A stretch of 64,000 nt of DNA from Pseudomonas ceruminis (lineage in GTDB: Bacteria; Pseudomonadota; Gammaproteobacteria; Pseudomonadales; Pseudomonadaceae), in assembly GCF_021602025.1 (NCBI RefSeq), contig NZ_BQHW01000001.1, positions 434,001 through 498,000 on the forward strand, read 5' to 3'. The notes under the pieces were generated by a model. That model worked only from the letters and a program-made list of their open reading frames with translations. It was not told the DNA's origin and did not search any database. The translations under genes were made by a program, and so were the position numbers. Positions 1-22,716 of the stretch are shown piece after piece (positions within the stretch are counted from its first letter, which is position 1; each line of letters begins with the position of its first letter).

Positions 1-1400
1 TCCACGGGGTTGGCGGCGCGTACGGTGCGCAACACGTTGTAGGCCATCAGCAGCATGCCGGAGGCGAAGAACGCACCGCCCAGCGCGCGGACGATATAGC
101 CCGGGTGGCTGGCTTGCAGCGCTTCGACGAAGGAATAGGTGAGCGTGCCGTCATCGTTGATGGCGCGCCACATCAGGCCTTGAGTAATGCCGTTGACCCA
201 CATCGAGGCGATGTACAGCACGGTGCCGATGGTTGCCAGCCAGAAGTGCGCGTTGATCAGGCCGACGCTGTGCATCTGCACGCGGCCGTACAGGCGAGGG
301 ATCATGTGGTACACAGCGCCAATCGAGATCATGGCGACCCAGCCGAGCGCGCCGGCATGCACGTGGCCAATGGTCCAGTCGGTGTAGTGCGACAGTGAGT
401 TCACGGTCTTGATGGCCATCATCGGGCCTTCGAAGGTGGACATGCCATAGAACGCCAGCGAGACGACGAGGAAGCGCAGGATCGGGTCGGTGCGCAGCTT
501 ATGCCAGGCACCGGACAAGGTCATCATGCCGTTGATCATGCCGCCCCAGCTTGGCGCCAGGAGGATGATCGACATCACCATGCCCAGCGACTGTGCCCAG
601 TCGGGCAGTGCGGTGTAGTGCAAGTGGTGCGGGCCGGCCCAGATGTAGAGGGTGATCAGCGCCCAGAAGTGAACGATCGACAGGCGATAGGAATAGATCG
701 GCCGTTCGGCCTGCTTGGGCACGAAGTAGTACATCATCCCCAGGAAGCCGGTGGTGAGGAAGAAGCCCACGGCGTTGTGGCCATACCACCACTGGATCAT
801 GGCGTCGGTGGCGCCGGAATAGGCCGAGTACGATTTGAACAGGCTCACCGGCAGCGAGATGTGGTTGACGATGTGCAGCATCGCGGTGACCACGATGAAG
901 GCACCGTAGAACCAGTTGCCGACGTAGATGTGCTTGGTCTTGCGTTTGACGATGGTGCCGAAGAACACCAGTGCGTAGGTGACCCAGACGATGGCCAGCA
1001 GGATCGCGATCGGCCATTCCAGCTCCGCGTATTCCTTGGTGGTGGTGTAGCCCATCGGCAGGGTGATCAATGCCCCGAGGATCACCGCCTGCCAGCCCCA
1101 GAAGGTGAAGGCGGCCATGCTGTCGGAGATCAGCCGGGTCTGGCAGGTTCGCTGCACCACGTAGTAGCTGGTGCCGAACAATGCACAGCCGCCGAAGGCG
1201 AAGATGACCAAGTTGGTATGCAGTGGGCGCAAGCGGCCGAAGCTGGTCCAGGGCAGGTCCAGGTTCAGTTGCGGCCACACCAGCTGCGAGGCGATGAAGA
1301 CGCCGAGGCCCATGCCAAGGATCCCCCAGACCACCGTCATGATGGCGAACTGGCGGACGACCTTATAGTTATAAGCAGTCGGACTGATTGCAGTGCTCAT
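1..1400 (-). CDS. ccoN: CcoN, cbb3-type cytochrome c oxidase subunit I (partial, C-terminus outside window)
   Basis: This is the catalytic haem-copper subunit of a cbb3 terminal oxidase in the inner membrane, which reduces O2 with electrons from CcoO/CcoP. About 466 codons are present and the last few lie beyond position 1. The translation starts [15 protein letters not shown] and contains the haem and copper ligand motifs [26 protein letters not shown] and HVHAGALGW. It is very similar to the complete ccoN at 3512-4936, which fixes the start at 1400, although no strong ribosome binding site is visible. It opens the second of two tandem operons. The 348-base gap in front of it has no site matching TTGAT-N4-ATCAA, unlike the upstream operon. 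In P. aeruginosa the downstream copy is the constitutive Cbb3-1; the same assignment here is inference. Confidence 0.95.
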   Translation of the reverse strand, partial: MSTAISPTAYNYKVVRQFAIMTVVWGILGMGLGVFIASQLVWPQLNLDLPWTSFGRLRPLHTNLVIFAFGGCALFGTSYYVVQRTCQTRLISDSMAAFTFWGWQAVILGALITLPMGYTTTKEYAELEWPIAILLAIVWVTYALVFFGTIVKRKTKHIYVGNWFYGAFIVVTAMLHIVNHISLPVSLFKSYSAYSGATDAMIQWWYGHNAVGFFLTTGFLGMMYYFVPKQAERPIYSYRLSIVHFWALITLYIWAGPHHLHYTALPDWAQSLGMVMSIILLAPSWGGMINGMMTLSGAWHKLRTDPILRFLVVSLAFYGMSTFEGPMMAIKTVNSLSHYTDWTIGHVHAGALGWVAMISIGAVYHMIPRLYGRVQMHSVGLINAHFWLATIGTVLYIASMWVNGITQGLMWRAINDDGTLTYSFVEALQASHPGYIVRALGGAFFASGMLLMAYNVLRTVRAANPV

Positions 1401-1748
1401 TCTAAGGTTCCACGGTTTTGGAGTTCTTGTTGGTTGAAAAATCGGCGCCAGTATCGATAACCACCAGGGTTATGGCAACGCAGGCGTCCTGCGCCGACCC
1501 GTGTCCGGGCCCTTTTGCCGGTGTCCCGCAGCAATAGGGTTCGGGCGATTGTACACAAATAAATATTTGTAATGTGTACCGTTTTTCGTATTTTTCTGAT
1601 CGAACGGTCAAGCTTTTTTGCGGGCGGCGTCAGGCTATGCGCCGCGTCTGCTTCGCTGGACTGGCAGCGAAGCCCACTGAGGCAACAAGCTTAGTTCTGT
1701 TCGGAGGGGGTGCAAGGAGGGGTGGGGCCGCGCAGCGGCCCCGGGGTG
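1401..1748. other. Intergenic region between the two cbb3 operons
   Basis: No gene is supported here. Reading toward ccoN, it should hold the promoter of the downstream cbb3 operon. An AT-rich inverted repeat, ACAAATA-AA-TATTTGT, lies at 1555-1570 inside a wider imperfect repeat bounded by GTAC at 1551 and GTAC near 1579. A second short dyad, TGATCGAACGGTCA, lies at 1597-1610; its halves resemble ANR half-sites but the spacing is wrong for ANR. Short ORFs here (for example on the minus strand at 1402-1611) have no recognisable content. Confidence 0.6.
1724..1742 (-). terminator. GC-rich hairpin just after ccoP
   Basis: A perfect 7-base stem (GGGGCCG / CGGCCCC) with a five-base loop lies 7 bases beyond the ccoP stop codon. 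The sequence that follows on the minus strand is not U-rich, so it is a weak intrinsic terminator at best. It may instead be an mRNA 3'-end stabiliser. Confidence 0.4.
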
Positions 1749-2684
1749 TTACTCGGCCGTTACGGTTTCAGCGCTTTGCGACAGGCTATAGACATAGGCC
1801 GCCAGCAGGTGGACCTTGTCATTGCCCTGAATGTCCGCCTGGGCCGGCATCTGCCCTTGGCGGCCGTAGCGAATGGTCTGCTGCAGCTGGGCAAAACTCG
1901 AGCCGTAGATGAACGCCTGCGGATGGTTGAGGTTGGGCGCTCCCATGGCGGGTGTGCCATTGCCCTCAGGCCCGTGGCAGGCCACGCAGTTGCCGGCGAA
2001 GATCTCCTTGCCTTTGGCCACGTCGGCTTTGACCCCTTCGGGCAGGCTGCGTCCGTCGAGGTTGGTCAGTACATAGGCCGCGACGTCCGCCACGCCTTGC
2101 TCGCCAATTACCTCGGCCCACGCGGGCATCACACCGTGGCGGCCATTCATGATCGACGCCTTGATGGTCTCGGGGTCGCCGCCCCAACGCCAGTCGTTGT
2201 CGGTCAGGTTGGGGAAGCCGTAGGCGCCCTTGGCGTCGGAGCCGTGGCATACCGAGCAGTTGGAAGCGAACAGGCGGCTGCCCATCTTCAATGCCTGAGG
2301 GTCCTTGGCCACCTCCTCGACTGGCATGGCGGCGTACTTGGCGAAGATCGGGCCGAACTTGGCGTCAGCCTTGTCCATTTCCTTCTGCCACTCGTTGGCG
2401 CCGGTCCAGCCGTTTTCGTAACCAGGCAGGATGCCTTTCCAGTTGCCCAGGCCCGGGTAAAGGATCAGGTAGCCCACCGAGAACACCAAGGTGCCGACGA
2501 ACAGCCAGAACCACCACTTGGGCAATGGGTTGTCGTACTCCTCGATGCCATCGAAGCTGTGGCCCATGGTCTGGTCGGTGGTGCTGTTGCTCTGGCCCTT
2601 GCGGGTCGACAGCAGCAGCCAGGTCAGGCCGATCAGGCTGCCGATGGTCAGTACGCTGATGTAGGTACTCCAGAAGGTAGTCAT
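1749..2684 (-). CDS. ccoP: CcoP, cbb3 oxidase dihaem cytochrome c subunit III
   Basis: This membrane-anchored dihaem cytochrome c passes electrons from the bc1 complex or soluble cytochrome c towards CcoO and CcoN. The 311-residue protein has an N-terminal membrane segment (about residues 7-25), a second one (about 57-77) and two c-type haem sites: CSVCH at residues 143-147 and CVACH at 233-237. The length is normal for the family. Its ATG overlaps the stop codon of ccoQ by 4 bases (ATGA), so the two are probably translationally coupled. It is the last gene of the upstream cbb3 operon. Confidence 0.96.
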   Translation of the reverse strand: MTTFWSTYISVLTIGSLIGLTWLLLSTRKGQSNSTTDQTMGHSFDGIEEYDNPLPKWWFWLFVGTLVFSVGYLILYPGLGNWKGILPGYENGWTGANEWQKEMDKADAKFGPIFAKYAAMPVEEVAKDPQALKMGSRLFASNCSVCHGSDAKGAYGFPNLTDNDWRWGGDPETIKASIMNGRHGVMPAWAEVIGEQGVADVAAYVLTNLDGRSLPEGVKADVAKGKEIFAGNCVACHGPEGNGTPAMGAPNLNHPQAFIYGSSFAQLQQTIRYGRQGQMPAQADIQGNDKVHLLAAYVYSLSQSAETVTAE

Positions 2685-2884
2685 TGACTTACGTTCCTCA
2701 AAACGGGCCTCTTGGCAGTGTCCTGCCCGGCAGGGGGCAGGCGGTCGTCGACGAAGGGCAGCAGGCGCGCTTCGGCGAAATCACGGTCGCGGCGGCGGTT
2801 GAACACCCAGAGCGAGAGGCCGATGAAGGCGATCATCACTACCAGGGTGCCCAGGCCGCGGATCATGCCGATGTCCAGTTCCAT
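2681..2884 (-). CDS. ccoQ: CcoQ, small cbb3 oxidase subunit
   Basis: A 67-residue protein starting [20 protein letters not shown], with one transmembrane helix (about residues 8-27) followed by the charged segment NRRRDRDF. This is the usual CcoQ/FixQ architecture. CcoQ is thought to stabilise assembly of the oxidase, particularly the CcoP association. It lies between ccoO and ccoP, where the small subunit is expected, and overlaps the ccoP start by 4 bases. Confidence 0.92.
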   Translation of the reverse strand: MELDIGMIRGLGTLVVMIAFIGLSLWVFNRRRDRDFAEARLLPFVDDRLPPAGQDTAKRPVLRNVSQ

Positions 2885-2889
2885 CGCAC

Positions 2890-3498
2890 TTACCTCTTGT
2901 TCTTGATCGCGGTGCCGAGCACCTGCAGGTAGGCCACCAGGGCGTCCATCTCGGTCTTGCCCTTGACCGCGTCGCGGGCACCGGCAATGTCCTCGTCGGT
3001 GTAGGGCACGCCAAGGGTGCGCAAGGTGCGCATCTTGATGTCGGTGTGGCTGTTGTCGACCTGCTGGGCCACCAGCCACGGGTAGGACGGCATCTTCGAC
3101 TCCGGTACCACGTTGCGCGGGTTGTACAGGTGCGCACGGTGCCAGTCGTCGGAGTAACGCCCACCTACCCGGGCAAGGTCCGGCCCGGTGCGTTTGGACC
3201 CCCACAGGAACGGGTGGTCCCACACGCTTTCACCGGCCACGGAGTAGTGGCCATAGCGCTCGGTCTCGGCGCGGAACGGTCGGATCATCTGTGAGTGGCA
3301 GCCCACGCAGCCTTCGCGGATGTAGATGTCACGGCCTTCCAGTTGCAGCGCGGTGTAAGGCTTCATGCCTTCGACCGGCTTGTTGGTCACGTCCTGGAAG
3401 AACAGCGGGACGATCTGCGTCAGGCCGCCGATGCTGACGGCAAACACCATCAGCAGGGCCAGCAGGCCGACGTTTTTCTCGATGACTTCATGTTTCAT
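2890..3498 (-). CDS. ccoO: CcoO, cbb3 oxidase monohaem cytochrome c subunit II
   Basis: This is the monohaem cytochrome c subunit of the cbb3 oxidase, anchored by one N-terminal helix (about residues 11-33) with its haem domain in the periplasm. The haem site is CVGCH at about residues 64-68, followed by SQMIRPF, typical of CcoO. I start at the methionine of [11 protein letters not shown] (3498), because a GGAG sequence precedes it at suitable spacing and the upstream extension of the frame runs into ccoN. The product is 202 residues, normal for the family. It lies 13 bases after ccoN. Confidence 0.95.
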   Translation of the reverse strand: MKHEVIEKNVGLLALLMVFAVSIGGLTQIVPLFFQDVTNKPVEGMKPYTALQLEGRDIYIREGCVGCHSQMIRPFRAETERYGHYSVAGESVWDHPFLWGSKRTGPDLARVGGRYSDDWHRAHLYNPRNVVPESKMPSYPWLVAQQVDNSHTDIKMRTLRTLGVPYTDEDIAGARDAVKGKTEMDALVAYLQVLGTAIKNKR

Positions 3499-3511
3499 CA
3501 GGCAGGTCTCC

Positions 3512-4936
<1,425 letters not shown>

Positions 4937-4987
4937 GTATGGGTTCCCATCCACGGTTTATTTGGCAGGCTATACAGCGAGGCAAGC

Positions 4988-5680
4988 ATGAGTAATGGGC
5001 AATGTGCCGGTATTGACGGGGATCAATGGGCGAAGATCAGAAATGTCCCAGGCTTGCACTGCGATCTTCCACAGAATCAGGGCAGCGATGCCCCTTGCGC
5101 GTGTCTGATCCTGGCCCATGGTGCAGGCGCGCCGATGGACAGTGGGTTCATGAACGAGATGGCGCAAAGGCTGGCGGCGCTTGGGGTAGGGGTGGTTCGT
5201 TTCGAATTCCCTTACATGGCCGAACGCAGGGTCAGTGGCGGCAAGCGGCCGCCCAATCCGCAGAAGGTGCTATTGGAATGCTGGCGCGATGTGTACCGGC
5301 AGGTGCGACCTTTGGTCGCGGGCAGGCTGGCGGTGGGTGGCAAGTCGATGGGCGGACGCATGGCCAGCCTGTTGGCCGACGAACTCGGCGCCGATGCGCT
5401 GGTATGCCTGGGGTATCCCTTCTATGCAGTGGGCAAACCGGAAAAACCGCGGGTCGAGCACCTGGCAGGCTTGCAGACACCCACATTGATCGTGCAGGGC
5501 GAGCGGGATGCACTGGGGAATCGGGAGGCGGTGCAGGGGTATGCATTGTCACCGTCGATTGAGGTGAGCTGGCTGGTGTCAGGGGATCATGACCTGAAGC
5601 CGCTGAAGGCGTCGGGGTTCAGCCATGAACAGCATCTGCAGGCGGCGGCTGAGCAGGTGGCGGGTTTCCTGTTGAAATAG
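4988..5680 (+). CDS. Alpha/beta hydrolase (KANL3/TEX30-like small serine hydrolase)
   Basis: A 230-residue alpha/beta-fold hydrolase whose substrate is unknown. Visible features are the oxyanion-side motif LILAHGAGAPMDSGFM, the nucleophile elbow GGKSMGGRMAS (Ser in GKSMG), the acid-loop segment LIVQGERDALG and a likely catalytic His in VSGDHDLKPLK. I chose the ATG at 4988 because GAGG lies five bases ahead and because later ATGs would remove the HGAG motif. The gene is divergent from ccoN with only 51 bases between the start codons, so the ccoN regulatory region, including the ANR box, lies inside this coding sequence. Confidence 0.85.
   Translation: MSNGQCAGIDGDQWAKIRNVPGLHCDLPQNQGSDAPCACLILAHGAGAPMDSGFMNEMAQRLAALGVGVVRFEFPYMAERRVSGGKRPPNPQKVLLECWRDVYRQVRPLVAGRLAVGGKSMGGRMASLLADELGADALVCLGYPFYAVGKPEKPRVEHLAGLQTPTLIVQGERDALGNREAVQGYALSPSIEVSWLVSGDHDLKPLKASGFSHEQHLQAAAEQVAGFLLK
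5013..5026 (-). promoter_or_regulatory. ANR/FNR box for the upstream ccoNOQP operon
   Basis: TTGAC-GGGG-ATCAA matches the FNR/ANR consensus TTGAT-N4-ATCAA at nine of ten positions. Its centre is about 83 bases before the ccoN ATG, consistent with an activator site near -41.5 and a transcript start around 4978. It lies inside codons 9-13 of the divergent hydrolase gene. Confidence 0.8.
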
Positions 5681-5688
5681 TGCTGCCC

Positions 5689-5765
5689 TCATCGCTGACA
5701 AGCCGGCGCTCACACAGGTCATGCCCTGCGGGCGCTGGCGTGCCGGCGATAGGGCCGGTGCAGGC
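5689..5765. repeat. Degenerate REP-like inverted pair
   Basis: Between the hydrolase and ppnP, a segment reading CATCGCTGACAAGCCGGCGC faces an imperfect inverted partner near 5729-5752 (GCGCTGGCGTGCCGGCGATA). This resembles a worn REP doublet of the P. putida type. It separates two converging genes and may act as a transcription barrier. Confidence 0.5.
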
Positions 5766-5771
5766 AATCGC

Positions 5772-6056
5772 TTAGTCGCGGTACTCGCACAGGTAAGCGG
5801 TGTCTACCGCGACTTTGAGTTGGAACTTGCTGTCGGCGGCAACATTGAACTTGTCGCCTGCATGGAAGGTTTCCCAGTTGTCGCTGCCTGGCAGCTTCAC
5901 GGTCAGTGCACCGGACACCACGTGCATGATTTCGCGCTTGGCAGTGCCGAACTCGTATTCGCCCGGTGCCATGACGCCGACGGTAGCCGGACCTTCACTG
6001 CCTTCGAAGGCGATCGACTTGACGGTGCCATCGAAGTACTCGTTGACCTTGAACAT
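5772..6056 (-). CDS. ppnP: PpnP, pyrimidine/purine nucleoside phosphorylase
   Basis: A 94-residue cupin-like protein of the PpnP (YaiE, formerly DUF1255/UPF0345) family, which cleaves nucleosides with phosphate to give the base and ribose-1-phosphate. Conserved stretches are [21 protein letters not shown], containing the family EFGT and HVVSG signatures, and [12 protein letters not shown]. The length is exactly that of the family. It converges with the hydrolase gene. No operon partner is evident: the exonuclease upstream on the same strand is 90 bases away. Confidence 0.92.
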   Translation of the reverse strand: MFKVNEYFDGTVKSIAFEGSEGPATVGVMAPGEYEFGTAKREIMHVVSGALTVKLPGSDNWETFHAGDKFNVAADSKFQLKVAVDTAYLCEYRD

Positions 6057-6146
6057 AGGGCGACTCCAGAAAAAGAGGGGGTGAAAAAGGGCTGGCCAGT
6101 ATGCCCAAGCCCATCCGCCCCGTCATCTGCTTTCACGGCCCTGGGT

Positions 6147-6692
6147 TCACGGGCTCGGCAGGCTCAGCGGCAGCAGCCGTGCCGTATTGCGCGCATCTTC
6201 AAGGGCCCGGTGCTGCTGCCCGCAAAAGTGCATCCCGGCCAACTGCAGGGCGCCGTTGAGGCCCGCCGGGCGCTGCAAGTGGCGGGCCTTGGCAAAACGC
6301 TGCTTGAGGTTGATGTGCGGCAGCTGGCGCAACAGGCTGTCGACGTGATGGTGTTGCCATTCCTGCAGCAGTTGCTGGCGATCGTAGTCGCCCCAGCTGA
6401 CCCAGGCCTGCAACTGCCCGCGGTGGTGGCCAAGCCAGCGCTCGAAGCGCGCCCACACTTCGGGGAACGCCGCGGCGCTGTCGACGTTGGCCTGGCTGAT
6501 GTGCGTCAGCTCGCGACAGAATGGCGTCAGTTGTGGCCGTCGCCGGGGCCGCACGAAGCGCTGGAAGTGGTCCACTTCGCGGCCTTCGCGGGTCACCAGG
6601 CTGGCGCCGATTTCAATGATTTCCATCTCCGTGACCGGCCAGCCACCGTCATCGGTGGTGGCTTCCAGGTCGATCACCAACCAGTGGCCCAT
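6147..6692 (-). CDS. DEDDh 3'-5' exonuclease (ExoX/KapD-like)
   Basis: A 181-residue exonuclease of the DnaQ/DEDDh superfamily, expected to remove nucleotides from 3' ends with two metal ions. The metal-binding motifs are visible: DLEAT near residue 8 (first Asp and Glu), WGDYDRQQL (third block) and HRALEDARNTARL near the C-terminus (His and Asp). I start at MGHWLVIDLEAT (6692) because a GAGGGAG sequence lies six bases before it. Another ATG at 6710 and a much longer frame to 6986 have no comparable support. The substrate (DNA or RNA) cannot be told from the sequence. Confidence 0.87.
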   Translation of the reverse strand: MGHWLVIDLEATTDDGGWPVTEMEIIEIGASLVTREGREVDHFQRFVRPRRRPQLTPFCRELTHISQANVDSAAAFPEVWARFERWLGHHRGQLQAWVSWGDYDRQQLLQEWQHHHVDSLLRQLPHINLKQRFAKARHLQRPAGLNGALQLAGMHFCGQQHRALEDARNTARLLPLSLPSP

Positions 6693-6846
6693 ACCAGGCT
6701 CCCTCGCCATACATGCTAGAGCAGCGTAGCCAATGTGCGGGCACACGGCATCCCCTGGCAAAATGCCCTCACTTTGGCATAACCAGCGGTTGTACCCTGC
6801 CGGGAAAACGCCTAGCTTAGACGCATCCAGGTAAGAACCGTGATGA

Positions 6847-7656
6847 GTGTCCGTCTTGACCCCAGCGCCCGGCCTGAAGGCTCTGTCCACCTTGTTGTTG
6901 CTGGCCGCAGTATGGCTGGCGGTGCCGGCATGGGCTGGTGACGCCATCGAGGTAAAGATTGGCGCCGCGCACTTTCCACCGTACACCGTGCGCCCTGAAC
7001 AAGGCGCTGATACTGGCTTGTTGCCTCAACTGGTCGAGGCATTGAACCGCTTGCAGCCCGATTACCGCTTCGTGCTGGTGCCCACGTCCATTCAGCGGCG
7101 TTTTGGCGACTTGCAGCAAGGCCGCACCGACATGGCCATCTTCGAAAACCCTGAGTGGGGCTGGCAGCACATTCCCCACCAGGCAGTGGACATGGGCCTG
7201 GAAGACGCCGAAGTGTTTGTGGCCAGGAAGATCGATGGCCGCGATCAGCACTACTTCGACGACCTGGCCGGCAAGCGGCTGGCCTTGTTCAATGGCTATC
7301 ACTACGCGTTTGCCGGCTTTAATCCGGACCCGAAATACCTGCGCAGCACCTACAACGCAACGCTGACCTATTCCCATGACAGCAATTTGCTGATGGTCCA
7401 GGTCGGTCGCGCCGACATCGCGCTGGTCACCCGCTCGTACCTCAGCGACTTTCTGCTGCGCAACCCGGCCAGCCTCAACCAGTTGATCGCTTCGACGCGC
7501 ATTGACCAGGTCTACCACCACTACGCGTTGTTGCGCCCTGATGCGCCCATCAGTGGCCAGCGATTTGCCGCGCTGCTACGTTACCTGCGCGATACGGGTG
7601 AGCTGAGCCGTATCTTCCAGCCCTACCGAATCACCGTCGAAGCGCCTCACGACTAA
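6847..7656 (+). CDS. Periplasmic solute-binding protein, family 3 type
   Basis: A 269-residue protein with a signal peptide (hydrophobic core LSTLLLLAAVWLAVPAWA, probable cleavage after AWA near residue 30), followed by a family 3 extracellular solute-binding fold (IEVKIGAAHFPPYTVRP, ADTGLLPQLVEALN, GRTDMAIFENPE). It has no transporter genes beside it, so it may be a stand-alone sensor-like binding protein or serve a distant permease. The start is GTG at 6847, because the nearby ATG at 6843 is in another frame. The stop codon is the first part of the PvdS box of the next gene. Confidence 0.8.
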   Translation: MSVLTPAPGLKALSTLLLLAAVWLAVPAWAGDAIEVKIGAAHFPPYTVRPEQGADTGLLPQLVEALNRLQPDYRFVLVPTSIQRRFGDLQQGRTDMAIFENPEWGWQHIPHQAVDMGLEDAEVFVARKIDGRDQHYFDDLAGKRLALFNGYHYAFAGFNPDPKYLRSTYNATLTYSHDSNLLMVQVGRADIALVTRSYLSDFLLRNPASLNQLIASTRIDQVYHHYALLRPDAPISGQRFAALLRYLRDTGELSRIFQPYRITVEAPHD

Positions 7657-7677
7657 ATTCCCTGGTGGCGACCACGT
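7654..7677 (+). promoter_or_regulatory. PvdS iron-starvation box upstream of the GNAT acetyltransferase
   Basis: TAAAT at 7654-7658, a 16-base spacer, then CGT at 7675-7677. This is a perfect match to the PvdS-type promoter signature (TAAAT-N16-CGT). The predicted transcript start is near 7687, about 33 bases before the ATG at 7721. The box overlaps the stop codon of the preceding gene. Confidence 0.85.
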
Positions 7678-7720
7678 TTTCCGGAGTGAGCCTTTCTTTC
7701 ATTTGCCGTGAGCACTGCCC

Positions 7721-8734
7721 ATGCCGTTCGATGCCGCTTCGCAGCCCCTTTCACCGCCACGCTGGCGCAGCTTGGCTGCCGAAGAGGGCGATTGTTGGTT
7801 GAGCCTTACCCTTGAGGGCCAGCCGTTGATCCAGGTGCGCCTGGAACCTGCAGAAACCTTGGCAGTGCACCTTCAGCGCCTTTGCCCCGAGCGCCCGCAA
7901 CAGGCCCTGTGGGCGGCCTGCTATTGGCTGCTGTCGCGTGACCCGGCCCGCCAGCGTCTGGCCTGGCACCTGCCAGAGGCAGTCCCTGAAACCCTCGCCA
8001 GTGGCCTGTTGCTCATCACCGAGCAGCCCGGCGTGTACCTGTGCGAGCGCACGGTGTTCTGGCAGTTGCCACAGCCCTGGCTCGGCCAGCCGGTCGGCGA
8101 TGCCTATCCGCAGCAGATGCAGATCAGCAATGGCAAGCGCCACCCTCGCCGCGCGCCCAAGCCACGTGGCGAGGTGTACCGGCGCTTCGATGCACGCCTG
8201 GGTAGCTGGGTTTCGTTACGCACCCTGGAAATCGATCAGGACCTGGAGCGCTTCAACCGCTGGCAGAACAACCCGCGTGTGGAGAAGTTCTGGCAGGAGG
8301 GCGGCTCACTGGAGCAGCACCGTGAATACCTGACGAAGCTCGAGGCCGACCCGCACACCGTGACCTTGATCGGCTGCTTCGATGATCAGCCGTTCGCTTA
8401 TTTCGAGGCTTATTGGGCCAAGGAAGATCGCATCGCGCCGTTTTACCCGGCAGATGACTATGACCGCGGCATCCATATGCTGGTCGGGGAAGAGATGCAC
8501 CGCGGCCCGCACAAGGTCGCCAGCTGGTTGTCAGCGCTGGTGCACTACTTGTTCCTGGATGACCCTCGCACCCAGCGGGTGGTTGCCGAACCGCGTGCCG
8601 ACAATGGCAAGATGATCGGCTACATGCATGACCAGTGCTTCCATTGCGACAAGGAATTCGATTTCCCGCACAAGCGTGCAGCGCTGATGATTCTGGGGCG
8701 GGAGCGGTTTTTCGACCGTTGCAGGCTGGTCTGA
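7721..8734 (+). CDS. Siderophore-type GNAT N-acetyltransferase (PvdYII / IucB / RhbD-like)
   Basis: A 337-residue protein with an N-terminal region of about 130 residues and a C-terminal GNAT domain of the siderophore acylase type (AlcB/IucB/RhbD). Characteristic parts are FNRWQNNPRVEKFWQE, DRGIHMLVGEEMHRGPHKV and VVAEPRADNGKMI. In P. aeruginosa type II strains, PvdYII of this kind acetylates hydroxyornithine for pyoverdine. That role fits here because the gene has a PvdS box and lies next to pvdS and pvdL. By inference the local pyoverdine would carry N5-acetyl- rather than formyl-hydroxyornithine, but another acyl group or amine is possible. Confidence 0.85.
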   Translation: MPFDAASQPLSPPRWRSLAAEEGDCWLSLTLEGQPLIQVRLEPAETLAVHLQRLCPERPQQALWAACYWLLSRDPARQRLAWHLPEAVPETLASGLLLITEQPGVYLCERTVFWQLPQPWLGQPVGDAYPQQMQISNGKRHPRRAPKPRGEVYRRFDARLGSWVSLRTLEIDQDLERFNRWQNNPRVEKFWQEGGSLEQHREYLTKLEADPHTVTLIGCFDDQPFAYFEAYWAKEDRIAPFYPADDYDRGIHMLVGEEMHRGPHKVASWLSALVHYLFLDDPRTQRVVAEPRADNGKMIGYMHDQCFHCDKEFDFPHKRAALMILGRERFFDRCRLV

Positions 8735-8750
8735 TCTATCGAATGGGCTC

Positions 8751-8830
8751 CTTCGCGGGTAAACCCGCTCATCCAGGCCCGCACTGCAGCGATGCGGTGA
8801 AGGCCTGTACGAGCGGGTTTTCCCGCGAAT
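8751..8830. repeat. REP doublet of P. putida type
   Basis: TTCGCGGGTAAACCCGCTC at 8752-8770 and its inverted partner at 8811-8829 match over 19 bases with one mismatch. The spacing and core are typical of paired P. putida REP elements. It fills the gap between the convergent GNAT gene and pvdS and may end transcription from both sides. Confidence 0.85.
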
Positions 8831-8850
8831 GAAGAGGCCGTGCAGGACGA

Positions 8851-9381
8851 TCAGGCCTGCCGGCTGGCCGTCTTGCGGCAGTGAACCAGCGCGTCACGGA
8901 TCATGAAGTTGACCAGTGTCGGCGATACCCCCAGCTCCTTGGCAATGTCCTTCTGCGGCACACCGTGCAGGCGGTACATCTCGAAGGCGTAACGGGTACG
9001 CTGCGGCAGTTCGTTCAGCGCCTCGGCAATGTGCTCAAGGGCTGCCAGGTTGATGTGCGTGGCTTCGGGAGAGGCGTTCGGGATGACGACGTTCAGGCCT
9101 TCCTCCTCGCTGCCGGAGTACTTCAGCTCCATCGCCTGTTTGCGGTAATGGTCGATGGCCAGATTGCGCACGATCTGGAACAGGTAGCTGAGCTGGGCCT
9201 TGAACGACGAGGTGATCTGCGGGGCTGCGCTGAGCCGGAAGAAGGCGTCCTGCACCACATCCTCGGCACGGGAGCGGCAGCCAGTAATGCGGGCTGCGAT
9301 CTTGACCAGGATGCTGCGGTTGTCGACGAATGCTTGGAGTAATGGTGAATCGCACTTACTTGTGGATAGTTGTTCCGCCAT
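8851..9381 (-). CDS. pvdS: PvdS/PfrI, iron-starvation ECF sigma factor
   Basis: An extracytoplasmic-function sigma factor of about 176 residues that directs RNA polymerase to pyoverdine genes. Region 2 includes AARITGCRSRAEDVVQDAFFRL and SYLFQIVRNLAIDHYRK; region 4 includes RYAFEMYRLHGVPQKDIAKELGVSPTLVNFMIRDAL. The resemblance to PvdS is very strong through most of the protein. I start at MAEQLSTSKCDS (9381) by homology; the 32-codon upstream extension would run through the Fur box. The P. putida homologue is called PfrI. The promoter carries a Fur site, so the gene should be off in iron-replete cells. In P. aeruginosa the anti-sigma FpvR controls it, but no such gene is seen here. Confidence 0.96.
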   Translation of the reverse strand: MAEQLSTSKCDSPLLQAFVDNRSILVKIAARITGCRSRAEDVVQDAFFRLSAAPQITSSFKAQLSYLFQIVRNLAIDHYRKQAMELKYSGSEEEGLNVVIPNASPEATHINLAALEHIAEALNELPQRTRYAFEMYRLHGVPQKDIAKELGVSPTLVNFMIRDALVHCRKTASRQA

Positions 9382-9458
9382 GGAAATCACCTTGTCTCGG
9401 GGGGGAATAGGAGCACCCCGGACAGGGAAGCTTCCTACGACGTGCGACAAACTATTCA

Positions 9459-9475
9459 GAATGATAATGATTGTC
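9459..9475 (-). promoter_or_regulatory. Fur box in the pvdS promoter
   Basis: GAATGATAATGATTGTC, read on the minus strand as GACAATCATTATCATTC, closely fits the Fur consensus GATAATGATAATCATTATC. It lies about 80-95 bases before the pvdS ATG, in the expected promoter region. Confidence 0.82.
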
Positions 9476-9604
9476 AAATACGAAAGTTAATGAGTATCCA
9501 TTAGTTTCAGTTCTAAGCGGGCGCCGTCGGCTTGCCTGGGAAGAGGGGGGCGGCGGGCGATGAAGGTGCAACGCCCTTGCCTGCGGGATCACCCGGCTAC
9601 ACGG

Positions 9605-9628
9605 TAATTTCTTGCCCTGCCCATCCGT
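9605..9628 (+). promoter_or_regulatory. PvdS box for pvdL (TAATT variant)
   Basis: TAATT at 9605-9609, a 16-base spacer, then CGT at 9626-9628. It differs from the TAAAT form by one base, and the same variant occurs at 39589-39612. The predicted transcript start is near 9638, giving a leader of about 80 bases to the pvdL ATG. Confidence 0.75.
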
Positions 9629-9719
9629 TCCCCTGTGTACATCCGGCTCCTGAACGCTGCCCGCCAACCGTGCGCGGGGCAGCCGGGCCGACTTACCCAG
9701 ACACTGGCAGGAACACCCC

Positions 9720-22673
<12,954 letters not shown>

Positions 22674-22681
22674 CGGGTACG

Positions 22682-22702
22682 GGGGCGCTTAGCGCCCCTT
22701 TT
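22682..22702 (+). terminator. Intrinsic terminator of pvdL
   Basis: GGGGCGC-TTA-GCGCCCC followed by TTTT, eight bases after the pvdL stop codon. A similar but not identical hairpin follows the second copy of the pvdL 3' end at 25112. Confidence 0.85.
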
Positions 22703-22716
22703 CGCGGTTGACGTTA

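Noticed and set aside
1597-1610. Possible ANR box before the downstream ccoN
   Set aside because: The dyad TGATCGAACGGTCA has half-sites like ANR but with the wrong spacing, so it does not match TTGAT-N4-ATCAA.
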